This document shows positions 21,471 through 32,867 of a stretch of DNA of 64,000 nucleotides, piece after piece (positions within the stretch are counted from its first letter, which is position 1; every line of letters begins with the position of its first letter). The stretch covers positions 89,480,985 to 89,544,984 of the forward strand of contig OZ020598.1 in NCBI GenBank assembly GCA_963971535.1, written 5' to 3'. Below the pieces are notes generated by a model. The model saw only the letters and a program-made list of their open reading frames with translations, ran no database searches and was not told the origin of the DNA. Source of the stretch: Notolepis coatsorum. Lineage: Eukaryota > Chordata > Actinopteri > Aulopiformes > Paralepididae. Position numbers and translations under genes: made by a program.

Positions 21471-22865
21471 CCCGATTGTCCATTTCTTTGTAAATAAAGC
21501 AGTTACTGACGATCAAGGAATTATAAACGCCCCCCCCCCCCCCCCCCTTTCCTTCACGCATGATGAAGCATAATGTATACCGATCATATACATTTGAATT
21601 TTTTAATATAGCGTGTATAGGAAAAAAACGCCAATCGATAATCTATTATATGCGTCAGGGCCTATAACTAGCGTTTTTGGAATTACAGCAGAAAATCTTA
21701 AAAACATACTTATATCCTCGACGGTATTAACACAATGTATGAATGAAAAAATATAACGTTCCCACATCCGGAACGATAGATAATCGATGTTGAATGGGCC
21801 ATAGTAATGCAGATATAGCTATAATATTTTAAATAGCCCTGCAAAGAAGGTAAACATCTCCATAGGCTTACAGCGGTGGCAGACTGGGTATAATGATGGG
21901 CACAATGCCCGGCGCCCAATGTGTTAACGTTAGCCAGCTAAACGTGAATAGCTTAATTAACGTGCATAACATACCTGTGTAACGTTAAGTAACTTGTGTT
22001 CCGCAGGGAAAGTTCAGCATAGGCACGCGGGGGCATTTGCATAGGCACAGGGGGCAGCAGTAAAAAAATAAATAAAAAATTTAAATATATAGTTTTTTTT
22101 TATATATATATATATATATATATTATAGTGAAATATTTTGCACTGTTGTCGCATTTATCTTGTTGAAATCCTCCCACAGGTTATTTTTACGACCACATAT
22201 TTAATTGAGACCCTTTGTTTATTATTTCAATTTAGCTGGAAATACATTGCTACATCATTCAGTAACATTTGCAGATCCTTATAACAAAAACATTATTACA
22301 GTCACCATTGTGACCAGTGGGATTAATCAACAAATTGTATTATTTATTTTTCTATTTCATTGAACATTGCACATGTTAAGCCATTTTTTTTTACTCAAAA
22401 TGTGAGTATTACCAAGTCAACTTGTGTTCTTAAAACAATGACAATAAACATAGTTTTATTAGGTTGAAATAATGTGGTTGTGTAGTTATTTTTCTGTTAA
22501 CTTATTATGGATTGAAAACTGAAAACCTTAATGCACAGTAACTGAACTCAATATTTTGAAGTTCTGGTAACTTATTAAGTTATTATTATTTATTTTTTTA
22601 CATTGTAGTCTTGCGATCAATCAAAACTTATTTACACGATATACCTCACATTCACCCTCCATTCACATCCTGGTGTTCTCCATTAGGCCTGTAGGTGGAG
22701 CTATGACAGCACACGTACAGTACACACACCGATGGTGTGTGATGTGTCCAAAAATGAATGGGCAAATGTGAGTGAAATGGTCGCACTGTATGCAGCTGTT
22801 TGTCTGCATTGCATCCCCCCCCCCAACTCAGATTTAGGGTTGATACAACCATCATAATAATATTG

Positions 22866-23841
22866 TTAACACTTTAATCGCCGATGACGTGTTTAGACGT
22901 CATTCCTAGCCATGCTCATTCTGCCGAAGACGCCGTAACTCGTCTTTGATATCAATAATTCAAAAATCTGTGATCGAAATCATATTTCTCCTCCGGAGAC
23001 ATGAGATGTACTGGTAAGCTCCACTCAACTGTCTAACGGTTCAAGAGCGCCATCCGGTGGCCGATCGGCAGACCGGCCAAGAGGGAGGGGCGCGCCAAAC
23101 AGGAAGTGCTCATCCATAATCCGTCCGGGCACTCGCGATCGGTAGCCGGACCCCATCTCAACACACTGGATAATCAATCGCTCGCCCTAACTCAATAAAC
23201 AACGTTATTTGGACGTATATAGTATTATACAACCTGGAAATGGTTCATCAGGATCAACATCCCATAATCGAAAACTGTCTACTCCACGCTCATCCCCCAA
23301 CGGCGCGAGGAACATACGGTAAGATCCAGCGTTATTTTCTAACGTATTCCATATAAACTGCTCTGATGACCATATGACCCACACTAGACGAATGGTATAA
23401 CGTTGCCCACGGAATTATAAACGCCCCCTCGCCCATCCGGTCAATATCAGATGATACGTAGTAACTTCTAGAACCACGTCCAGTTGAAATTTTTCATCTG
23501 GCAACGATCGCTACCAAACTGTATTTGATCATCAATATAATGCATTTGGAGCTATAAATCAAGTTCTGGAGAAAGCTGCAGAAAACGATAAAAACATACT
23601 TATACTTTAGACCATATTTTAGTATGAATATGTGAATGAAAAAGTATATCGTTGCTACACCCTGAACAATGGATATAGGACATTGAATGGGCCATAATAA
23701 TGGCAATTTAGCAATAGAATTTAAAAAGTTATAGCCCTGCAAAGAAGGGGAACTTCTCCATAGACAAATAGAGCTGGCTAGGGATGGTAAATTATGAATT
23801 TGAACCATTATGAATTTGAACCATGGCGATCAAAGTGTTAA
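22866..23841 (+). mobile_element. piggyBac-like element with intact spliced frame
   Basis: TTAA at 22866-22869 and 23838-23841 flanks ACACTTTAATCGCC and GGCGATCAAAGTGT. The right part shares TTATAGCC(C/A)TGCAAAGAAGG with the elements at 6852-9540 and 15960-16919. Length is 976 bp, with no piggyBac transposase. Confidence 0.9.
23204..23461 (+). CDS. Putative spliced ORF of piggyBac-like element (start codon lost)
   Basis: Exon A at 23204-23318 is 115 nt, the intron at 23319-23387 is 69 nt (GTAAGA...TTCTAAC...CACACTAG) and exon B at 23388-23461 is 74 nt ending in TAG. The aligned start codon is GTT instead of ATG, so this copy may not be translated as such. After splicing the frame is open to the end (...DEWYNVAHGIINAPSPIRS...). 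The function is unknown. Confidence 0.3.
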
Positions 23842-24040
23842 TAATAACAATAATGATGTAATAATGTAAAAATTATCATAAAATACCTGATTATGAGAAA
23901 TAAAATTACGATGCATGGAATATTGTTGAGGCACACTAGTTACAATTATATTTCAAACAGGCACTCCATGTCAAAAAGGTTGCTGACCCCTGGACTAGAC
24001 TGTTGTTATGTGTGTGTTCGCGCGTGACTTTCGAATTATT

Positions 24041-24512
24041 ATTTTCTTAATTTTTCTCCTCCTTTTTTCAGTTTTTTTCTCCCATCCCAATTTAGTCGTT
24101 ATGCCAATTCGCCCCTCCCCTTCCTGGTCGTTGCATGCATTTGCCCGCCACTTACCGGTCTAGGGAGGGTTGATAGATACTATCACATGTCCCCTCCGAT
24201 ACATGCAGAGTCAGCCAGCCGCTTCTTTTCACCCGACAGCGAGGACTCTCACTGGGGGAGCGTAACGTGTGAGAGGCTCACACTACTTCCCCCAGTTCCC
24301 TCCCTCGCTGAGCAGGCGCCCCGACCGACCTGTAGGAGTCGCTGTTTACAACGACCAGGATACACACCCCGCTGGCTTCCCACCCGCTAACACTGCCAAT
24401 TGGTTAGTATGGACGACCGACCAAGCCGGAGGTACCGCTGACAGCTGGATTCGATACCAGTGTCTCTGCGGTAGTAGGCAGGCGCTTAGTCCGCTGCGCT
24501 ACCCAGCCGCCC
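24041..24512 (-). mobile_element. tRNA-derived SINE, about 470 bp, 16-bp TSD
   Basis: Same family and orientation as 21003-21470: minus-strand head GGCGGCTGGGTAGCGCAGCG and a diverged box B (GGTATCGAATCC). TGACTTTCGAATTATT is repeated exactly at 24025-24040 and 24513-24528. Confidence 0.85.
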
Positions 24513-24967
24513 TGACTTTCGAATTATTGTAAACACAACATAGTAGGGCCTACTGTGATATTCTGATACATCACATTCTTATCAGAATATTAATAAAATA
24601 AATTCAAAAGCAGAGGTTCGAACCCATTAATTAAGATTTGAATGCCAACGTAACAAACAAAGATCCGAACATTCGGGCTCAGCCCTAAAACAGAGTAGGC
24701 AAATACTTCACCTACAAACACAATACTATTCAGACAGCACAATATCGAAAATGTTTTAGATGCATAGGTTTATAAAATAGGCAGAGCTGAAGTGTGGGTT
24801 GTTTGAAGAGGTCATTGTTCATTGATGAGTGTGGCCATAGGAGGTTTTTAAAATGTGAAAAATATTACAGCTTTAAATCATCACTATATGATACGTCAAC
24901 TTTCACCGACATGTCATCCTCATAATTCATAGACAAAACTACATGTGTGTGTAACTGAGTCACTTAC

Positions 24968-25029
24968 ATTTGGAGGAGCTGCCTCCGGTTTTCAGAGTGG
25001 CGTAACCCATTGGTATGTTGATTCCACTC
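24968..25029 (-). CDS. matr3: Matrin-3, second coding exon (zinc-finger half)
   Basis: The minus-strand exon is bounded by TTTAG at 25034-25030 and the donor GTAAGTG at 24967-24961. Its 62 nt encode EWNQHTNGLRHSENRRQLLQ plus two bases of the next codon. This matches the part of matrin-3 that completes the first matrin-type C2H2 zinc finger: the two histidines H266 and H272 pair with C250 and C253 from the preceding exon (C-x2-C-x12-H-x5-H). The 485-bp intron from the first coding exon joins in phase 0. The following exons, which should encode the two RRMs and the second zinc finger, were not found in the remaining 24.9 kb to the left, which is full of transposons. Confidence 0.88.
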
Positions 25030-25514
25030 CTAAAGATACAAACAGCAGATTAATGACACATTCAAATGCAGAATAGACCGATTTCCCCCGGGCCTCAATT
25101 ATAGCAATGAAAATCCCAAAATGTTAGGATTCTGGGTAAAAAATAGACTTAACTTGGAAGATACAACCTAAACCAAAGCAGATGTATCCCAAACTAACCA
25201 TGGCCAAAGTATGTGGTCTATAAGTACGAGACACTGAAGACATTTGGCTGGGGGAAGATAAGAAAGCATAACCTTCATATGGGTAGGAGATGCAGCTTTA
25301 AAACAGATTTTTCCTGGGCAATTATCTAGTGAAAATTGGATATCAAGTCAATGGAAAGCATAATGATGAGTGAAGATTACCAATACAATAGTCATGGACT
25401 GAAGTAGACTGAAGGCAATACATGAACTGAGCTGGACTGGAATCAATGAATGTGAAGATTTTACAAGTTAATCCGAGAGGGAAAGAAAAGGAAGGAGGTT
25501 GGGCTGGTACTCAC

Positions 25515-26326
25515 CATGGTGGAATGAACGTCAAAGTCACAAAGAGAGCAGACATGTGGAAACATGGAGGGTGTGACTCCCAAGAAGTCTTGGATTTTGC
25601 CGTGTGACGGGGAGCCAATCCTCCTCTGCATAAAGACAGCGTTGGACGAAGGGCCAAGCCCACTGTAGGAATCATGGCGGGAAAGCTCAGAATACGGCCT
25701 CTCCCTGCCCCCGGTACCGCCGTTGTTGTTGTTGTTGTTGCCATAATCTAAGTCGTAACCCCGGGCGGAAGGGGTGTCCTGCATGGAACCATAGCCAAAG
25801 TCCTCGGGCGGGGGGGCGCGAGCTGAAGACTGGCCCATGGAGTGACCACCCATCCTCCCCATGGGCATGTCCTCCCAATCCTCCCTGCCACCTCGGTAGG
25901 ATGGGTCAGAGGAGGACATGGGAGGCAGGTCTCTGGGGTTGCCCGCCATGCGCCTGTCCCCGGGGTCTCCTTTACGGCTCTTAAGCTGCATGAGTATGTG
26001 CGGCAAAGTCTCCACACTTATGTTCTCCTCTGGGATCTGTGTCAGAGCGTCGAGGTCGGCGGGCGAAAGCCCCAAGCTGGCTAACAGCTTCATGGTGCTG
26101 CCAAGATTGCTGCCACTGCGACGGGACAGCTGGGAACCACGGTCCTGGCCTTCGCCGCCACCGCCCCCCATGCGTCGGTTAGGGGGACCGGAACGCTGCT
26201 CAATCATGCTGAAGTTCAAGGTCTCCGCAGCAGCCAGGAGCCCGTGTCCCACGGCAAAGCCTTTTTGACCACCGTCCGACAGGTTCTTCTGGGACATCGC
26301 CTCACAAGGTGGCCGTGTTCTCTAGC
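25515..26326 (-). CDS. matr3: Matrin-3, first coding exon with 29-nt 5'UTR
   Basis: Matrin-3 is a nuclear-matrix RNA/DNA-binding protein involved in RNA processing. This minus-strand exon starts after an acceptor (CCTCCTCAG at 26335-26327). The ATG is at 26297-26295, and 261 codons run to the donor ATG|GTGAGT at 25515/25514. Recognisable parts are GLLAAAETLNF (19-29), as in the vertebrate N-terminus; LLASLGLSPADLDAL (71-85) and ISVETLPHILMQLKSRK (93-109), the conserved predicted helical segment; a Gly/Arg/Ser/Tyr-rich stretch with an Asn run (187-192, from a GTT repeat); and IQDFLGVTP...HVCSLC (235-253), the start of the first zinc finger. Without the splice, an alternative frame continues only 17 more codons. 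Fish carry matr3-like duplicates (matr3l1.1/1.2), so the exact paralogue is uncertain. Confidence 0.9.
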
Positions 26327-27218
26327 CTGAGGAGGTATAAAGATGCAGAATAAATCTGGGGGTCAAAAATGTAAGTCTCTTGTTGTTTGAAGGAGTGGAG
26401 GGGAAGATTATTTCCTCGGCCGTGTAAAACTGTAAAGAATGAAATCAGTTTTAAGTCAAGGACAACTTTTCTTCGGTTACACACAGGGCTATTTCGTTTC
26501 GTTTTCAGGGTTAGTTTTCGCTTTCCAGAACGCAACGTAATGGCAGGCAAGTTAGACATTGGTTTTGCCTCCTGAGCACAGTGATGTAGTACAATGCAAA
26601 AGCAGTAGGTGGCAGTAGGTGGCAAACATGAAGGCAATTTTCAACCAATCAGAAGTTGAATGTGCCAATACACTTCCTGCAAAAAAAACAACAAACCACC
26701 ATCTTTAAATGCCTCGCGTGAGCCCATTTAGCCAATGTAACATTTATTTTTCAGCAAAGAAAGTGCAATAAACAAAACGGATACATTCACTGTGTGTTCT
26801 TACTCATTTGTTGATGAAACAAAACTAACTTCAACACAATTGACCACCAAGAGCGGATAGTTTAGTCTCACAAAAAGATCTCTGATGTTAGCTACATGCT
26901 AACGTGAATGGAATATGCCAGTACAACAGTATAGCATTGTGGCTAGCAGCTAACGTTAGCTCACGTTAGCCAGCCAGCACCAAACTGATGATATCAGAAG
27001 CTATCAGTAGCTAGATAACATTAGACAATGCCTCATGTATTAAACAAAGGTGAATAGATGACTGGGTCATTTTGTTTAATGCTTGTTAAGATTGAAAGAG
27101 GAGCTCTGAGCTAACAGGGTCTGGTAGCTAGGTAGCTACGGCAGACCAGCTAACGTTAGCTCACGTTAGCCAGCTGCTCATGCAATCGTTAATGCTAGCA
27201 GAATGAATGGATGTAAAC
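26327..27218. other. matr3 upstream region with old hAT-core fragment
   Basis: This is the intron or 5' flank of matr3. Near 26980-27075 the minus strand carries a block (TGACCCAGTCATCTATTCAC, ...TAGCTACTGATAGC) also found inside the DNA elements at 12770-12860 and 61740-61850. It is thus an old element core. Near 27135-27170, CTAACGTTAGCTCACGTTAGC repeats resemble those same cores. No exon is recognised. Confidence 0.4.
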
Positions 27219-27297
27219 TTTATTTAACAGATTGCAGAATGGGTACAATACAATACGGCTCAATACAAACAATTGTTAAGGGAATGCAGACTGTTGT
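27219..27297 (-). mobile_element. LINE 3' end, (TCAA)n-tailed family
   Basis: On the minus strand the end reads GTACCCATTCTGCAATCTGT followed by TAAATAAAG. The UTR remnant is about 80 bp, with no coding part. Confidence 0.7.
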
Positions 27298-29149
27298 AGC
27301 TTGGACTGGGCTCCTTATAACAATAACTTGACAACACACGGTAGATGCAGCTATTTGGGACAGCTCTGCTGTCTGTCGTCACCGGACGTTGGTGAGGGCA
27401 CGCAGATGTCGGTATCTACTGCGCATGGGCGTTGAGCAACAACGGCTCCGTATCGCGCAGATTACATGACACGTTGTCGCCGTCGGCGAGTATCCAAAAC
27501 GGAAATACAATTTCAGCGTTGCCAGTAGGGCAACGCGTTATCCTGCCAAAACGGCATTTCTATTTAACTAGGACAGCAAACGTAATCATTCAGCAACAAA
27601 AACAAAAACCCCAGTGTAACCATGGCCTTTAGGTGGAATGTCGTATCTCAGCTGAAACACAACGAGGTGTGAACATTCTTGAATGCTGCCTTCACAGAGC
27701 AAACAAGAGGCAAATGGAGACGGTGCATTTATAGCCATGGAAGAAAATGAACAACAATTCCACAACAGTCAACTGGACAGTTAGGCCTATGCTACACGTA
27801 TGAAGTAAGAAACAAGGAAGCAATTAAAAAGCTATGAAGAGAAAGGTAACTTAGTATTAGGAAGAGACAGGGAGAGACATAAGCTATCAAGATTCAGAAT
27901 TGACCTCTCATACAAGGAGAAAGAAGATACAATAAAATGTAGGGCATTGATGTGACCAGAAGACGATGTGACATAATTGAGACCATCTTCAATGAGAAAG
28001 ATCGATATTGGAAATTAAAAGTCACAAATCAATCAAGAGAAATAACTGACAATGTATGAATCACCAAATACAATGTGAATATATGACTCAATCTGTAAGG
28101 GTTATATGCAGACCGAGAACTTGGCCGATACCAAATCATGAAAGTGTCCTAAAGCACTGAAAGAGATGATGCAGGCCTTGGAAACAAGGAATTGGTTCAC
28201 CTGAAAATAGGCTTACAACACCGTCTTGTGCATTTCATGTAACGTTAAGCAGATAGCCATGTTAAGCTTAATTTATACTTCTGCAGAAACAGAGCGCAAC
28301 GCTGTAGAAAAGGCTTTCAAGACACCACACACGCCTCCTGAAAGTTTGAACTACCACAGAGATAATGATTGGCCTTGAGAACAATGAGGCAGGATTTCCC
28401 ATGTAATCACACAATCTAGAATCTGTATCATCAACTAAACAATGATGGTTTCAGTGGAAGCTGGCAAGGCACATTAACAGTACCACCACTTATTATCCAC
28501 TATTGCAAAGATTAATAAGAAGAATGTCATTCTTAATTATTCAGAAAAGATTTCCATGCACCTATGCTGGAAACTGCACTAGACCTAAAATACTAGACCA
28601 TTATCCTTGTACGAAATAAAGCTATTTGTAAAGAAATCTTTCTTTCATTTAAAATGTAGTCTTCTGAGGCTAGTTTTGAATTTGACATGGTAGCAGACTA
28701 GCAGCTTCCTTGTTGACTAGAAACAAGGCAATTGTCTGCAAGCCTGGTGCACTAACTTGAATGATTTGGTCTAGTAAATAAATATAAATAAGTTCATTGT
28801 TAGCCCATTTATTTGCATGCTATAGTTTGTTGTTAGGCTATCACCCTATTTATTTAGAATATAGTCAATTAGGCTAATTAATAACCTAATTACAGAAAAA
28901 TTGAGGTTGCTGTTATTTAGGCCTAATCATTGTAATTATATTTAAATAATAATTTAGCCTATGTTTGCTCATGATATTGTGCATTATCGGGACATCCTCA
29001 ATTAATAAGAATCAAACTCCTCACCGGGTCTTTACAAAGACCCAAGAGATGGACAGTAATATCATTCATGTTGTAATATATAGCCTTTATTTTCAGATAA
29101 CAATATTTGTATACAAAGAAGGAATACCGCAAACTCAATGTAGCTCAAT
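27298..29149. other. Unassigned, mostly unique-looking intergenic DNA
   Basis: No exon, element end or RNA gene is recognised in this 1.85-kb stretch. It is AT-rich and less repetitive than its surroundings, and it may hold non-coding 5' sequence of matr3. Confidence 0.3.
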
Positions 29150-29216
29150 GTAGAGCTGTACTGTACCCATTCTGCAATCTGTTAATAAAGTTTTCAATCA
29201 ATCAATCAAACTCCAT
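29150..29216 (+). mobile_element. LINE 3' tail stub
   Basis: GAGCTGTACTGTACCCATTC, TGCAATCTGTTAATAAAG and a TTTTCAATCAATCAATC tail. This is only the last 65 bp of the LINE. Confidence 0.75.
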
Positions 29217-29227
29217 TTAGGACCCTG

Positions 29228-30160
29228 TTAACACTTTGAGCGCCACGCCGTGTTTTCCTTTTTACCCCCTTGAATGCCACGGTCCACTCCCAATGTTAAC
29301 GTTAATATCGCCTAATCTATGTTTTAAATTATGGCTATGTGTCTAATCTGCCCGTCGCTTATCAAAGAATCATTTTCCAGTCAGTGTTGTCAAGGCAGAT
29401 TGGTTTTTTATCGCTTCATTTCCGTTTGAGAGCATTTTGAAAAGCACCCGTTTTCAGGTGAAAAACAGCCCATTCTGTGATAATCGCCTTTTACTGGAAT
29501 ATTCCAGAACGTTGATATTTTGTCGGCCTATTTATGAATCGTTTTCAAATAAACGCTAGATGATCAATAGTATACGTGCACGCACGTTCGAGCCGCGCGC
29601 TGATAATAGCTGCTTTCATTTCCTCATGGATTTTACAGTGAAACAGATAGAGCACATATCACAAAAAAGCTTATATCTCCTCGAAAACTAGTCTGATTAT
29701 CCTAACACTGATAACATAGATTCCTTACCCGACATCAGATGGTATCCAAATGGTATATTCCAATTCCTGATCACCATTAGAAAAAATCGATAAGTATATA
29801 GATCTAACGTGTATACAGTAGAACTCATGATCCGCGGGGCTCAGAGGATCCAGAATGAACTCTGGTAACTCCGGCTGCATCAGTGGACTGGAAAATGTGG
29901 ACTGGAATTTTTTTTTTCCCCATCCATTTTCATTGAGTCCATTCCAAAAGGGTGATTTATCATCTGGGAGACGATAGGGGGTGCTTTTTTCACATCTGAT
30001 CGCCGGCGGCCCTTGGGTAGGCTAGGGTAGGCTCGCGTGATGCAATATGATTTCAGATCACTAAAAAAAAATAATAATAATTCCGAGAAATCTCGTGAGT
30101 GGCTTTCAACGTAACTATCGTAAACACGAGATTAGCCGTGAGTGGTGCTCAAAGTGTTAA
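29228..30160. mobile_element. piggyBac-like element inserted at the end of a LINE fragment
   Basis: TTAA at 29228-29231 and 30157-30160 flanks ACACTTTGAGCGCCACG and GTGCTCAAAGTGT. Length is 933 bp. The interior is not obviously similar to the two-exon frame of the others. It ends exactly where the LINE reverse-transcriptase frame begins. Confidence 0.85.
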
Positions 30161-30640
30161 AACTGTTCACTCTCTCAACCGGTGCCCCGTCGATGCTGAG
30201 GGGGCTGTAGTCCCTGACCCCCGACCTCCTAAAGTCCACAATCATCTCCTTTGTTTTGCTGACGTTCAGGGAGAGGCTGTTCTCCTGGCACCATCCCGCC
30301 AGGACCTTGACCTCTTCCAGGTAGGCCCTCTCGTCGTTTGCAGAGATCAGGCCCACCACTACTGTGTCATCAGCAAATTTGATGATTGTGTTGTTGTTCC
30401 GCTGAGCCACACAGTCATCTGTGTACAGGGAGTAGAGGAGGGGACTCAGAACACAGCCCTGGGGGGCCCCTATGTTGAGGGTGATGGATGAGGAGGTGCA
30501 GTTGCCTGCTCTCACCACCTGGGGTCTGCCCGTCAGGAAGTCCAAGACCCACTGGCAGAGGTCATAGTTCAAGCCCAGGTCCCTGTGCTTGGCTATGAGT
30601 TTGGAGGGGACTATGGTATTGAATACTTTATAAAATGCTA
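30161..30640 (-). pseudogene. LINE reverse-transcriptase fragment (L2/CR1-like)
   Basis: The minus-strand frame contains the RT motifs [19 protein letters not shown] and [14 protein letters not shown] (the FADD catalytic box), then [17 protein letters not shown]. This is typical of fish CR1/L2-type non-LTR elements. The upstream part near 30590-30640 still reads as RT ([16 protein letters not shown]). The frame stops at the piggyBac-like insertion, and neither the rest of ORF2 nor a 3' tail is seen on the other side, so this is a dead internal piece. Confidence 0.8.
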
Positions 30641-30803
30641 ATTGTAAATATGTTTGTCAATGTTAATAATATGCGAAAGTCCATATTACAGTTCTACTTT
30701 TGTTTTGATGTGTGAAGTGATGCTGCATAAGATGACTGCACTTAGCACTGACTGAGAAAGTAAATTCATTAATTGTACTGCCCATGAAATTGGCATTCAT
30801 AGT

Positions 30804-31127
30804 TAGGGATGGGTACCGAATTCGGTACTTTTGAAACACGTCGGTACTACCGAGTATCGAATCAAGTGAGATACCCAAAAAAATACGTTTTTTTTTTAAC
30901 TTTTTTCTTTTCATGTCAATGTTCACACGCACAATATATGCTTGCAGCTTACCTAGGATTTGACTTGATTCAACAACAAAGCAGTCCTCCAATGACAAGC
31001 CGAAAACTGTCGAAATTGTAGTTATTTGAAGTTTGGATTTTTTTTTTACGACTGAGAAAAAAGGTACCGTTGGGTACCAGTATCGATTCACAGGTACCGG
31101 TTCAAATGTGAAAGGTACCCATCCCTA
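30804..31127. mobile_element. hAT MITE (TAGGGATGGGTACCG ends)
   Basis: The ends TAGGGATGGGTACCGA and ...GGTACCCATCCCTA are inverted, with an exact 8-bp duplication TTCATAGT (30796-30803, 31128-31135). Subterminal GGTAC and GTATCGA motifs are repeated. Length is 324 bp, non-coding. Confidence 0.93.
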
Positions 31128-31335
31128 TTCATAGTCCTCTAGACTCAGAGGTGCAGCTGAGAGCGTCGTTTCTTGACTCTCAGCTGAGAGTGTAGTTTCT
31201 TAAAATTGTCAAGCTACAATTGTGCCTCAAAGCACCGGCATTTCTAAGCACTTTAAACTTACGCGAACTATAGCGCACATAAAGTCACGGAAACAGCTGT
31301 TAAACAACTGTTCTTGGAGGCGAACTGGGGTAGAT

Positions 31336-31673
31336 GCGTGATTACGAAACCTAGCCGCATTTCTCGGAGACGCTCTCCGATTGGCCGACGCCTGTTTCTG
31401 CACTGGTTAAGCTTAGGCACTCTTCGAAGTTGGTTAGGTTAGAGTTTGTCTTAGAGCGTGACTGCAAGTTCTTTCGACGGTTAAGCTTAGGCACTCTTTC
31501 AAAGTTGGTTAAGGTTAGAGTTTGTCTTAGAGCATGGCGATAGAACGCCAGGTAGTTTGCAGGCTGTTTGACGTGGAAATGGGCAAAGACACAGCTCGTC
31601 ACGGATTGGGCAAACGCGTCAGTGCCAATCAGAGAGCGTCTCCGAGAAATGCGGCTAGGTTTCGTAATCACGC
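31336..31673. mobile_element. MITE with about 50-bp inverted ends and internal tandem copy
   Basis: The ends GCGTGATTACGAAACCTAGC (31336 onwards) and its inverse at 31673 extend for about 50 bp. The flanks GGGGTAGAT and TGGGTAGAT suggest an 8-9 bp target duplication, which fits hAT or Mutator-type transposition. Inside, a 73-bp unit beginning AAGCTTAGGCACTCTT is present twice (about 31408 and 31481). Confidence 0.8.
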
Positions 31674-31799
31674 TGGGTAGATAACTGGAGTAGATAAGGG
31701 GGGCGTACTAGCGTAGGTCAGTGGCCACTGGCCAATCAGAGCGCAGAACGCGAACGCGGAAGCACGAACTGGTTGGTATTCGAATAGACACGATCCGGT

Positions 31800-32867
31800 T
31801 TAAGGCGAGACACTGCAGGTGAATAGTCAAATATCCTTTTTTTGTTGATTGAGATTTTGTTATATTTTGCTTCCTAAACATGTCTTCTATGAAACTAATG
31901 ACAATAAACGTCAATAACACACAGTTTAGTTGTTTATTTATTATTTACTTATTGCATCCATAAATGTGCACATATTTAATGGGGAAGTGCCTCATTTGCA
32001 TATATAAACATAAATTTCAGAAAACTTGCAATATATTTTTTCTTAGTTTATATGTACAACAAATAACAAACTGGGAAAGTTTCATAGTGATATCTATTTA
32101 AATATGTTTTGCCTATTAGGGGGTACTACACTGTACTACACTGTTTGAAGCCTGTGTGTAGTTCTGTTCAGTTCAATAACATCATTATTATTATTATTCA
32201 GTTATCAGGCATGTGTTTAGGTTGTCTATTACTAATGGTTTGATTAGATATTGTGTTTGTAAATATCTGTTTCAAAAAAAAAAGTATGGCATTTTACAAT
32301 ACAGAACTTTGAAGGCGTTTTCCCAAAAATGAGTTTTAAGAGTTTTTCCTCATACTCTGAGCCAGAAATCTCCACTTCAGTAGCACTCACATACACCAAA
32401 CCTTCCAGTTCTATTCATATCTATGTTCTGAGGGTATTTACAGAAGGGTTTGTTGATATCGCATTTATACCCTGATTTATATCACATTTTATTCCTAAAA
32501 ACATGGCGAAATATGGAATTTTACCATAAAAATGGACTGAATGGAGTATTTTCTGATTTATGGAGTGATAAAAAGAGATATCCAAAATCCCCTCTGTAAT
32601 AACCTTTGGCTCTAATATGTCAACAAAATGAAACTATAATTTTGAAAATGGCTTTATCCAATGTTCAGATTTCTGTCCTGGAATTATATGCAAATTAGTG
32701 CATATTTCAGTAGATAATGCCTCATTTGCATATTTAAACATACAATTTCAGAAAACGTGTAATACAAAAAAGTCTTGTCTTAATATAAGTAACCAACTGG
32801 GGAATTTTCATTGTGATATCTATTAGTTAATTTTTTTACCCTATTCACCTGTAGTGTCTCCCCTTAA
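31800..32867. mobile_element. TTAA-flanked MITE with internal repeats
   Basis: TTAA at 31800-31803 and 32864-32867 flanks GGCGAGACACTGCAGGTGAA and ...TTCACCTGTAGTGTCTCCCC, inverted repeats of about 25 bp. The block GCCTCATTTGCATAT(A/T)...AACATA.AATTTCAGAAAAC occurs twice (about 31990 and 32727), so the element also has an internal direct repeat. No coding frame. Confidence 0.8.

Larger units (their letters stand above)
18127..21927 (+). mobile_element. piggyBac-like element (TTAACACATTGTGCGCC ends), nested
   Basis: TTAA at 18127-18130 and 21924-21927 flanks ACACATTGTGCGCC and GGCGCCCAATGTGT, a different end sequence from the ACACTTT group. Near 20496-20635 it has a peptide frame (YKPEMDLGDRRQIIG...) followed by a GTAAGG donor that aligns with exon A of the other elements. 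A GGAATTATAAACGCCCC block near 21520 matches exon B. A hAT (18419-20477) and a SINE (21003-21470) are inserted in it. Confidence 0.8.
17811..24687. mobile_element. Possible outer DNA element enclosing a nest
   Basis: The left end TAGAGCTGTCCCCGAA and right end TTCGGGCTCAGCCCTA are imperfect inverted repeats, with GATTCGAACATTCG and GATCCGAACATTCGG motifs inside them. The flanks do not show an 8-bp duplication. Instead a 28-bp sequence (AAACAGAGTAG.CAAATACTT...) is repeated just outside both ends (17772-17799, 24688-24715). Two piggyBac-like elements, two hAT elements and two SINEs lie inside. Confidence 0.4.
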
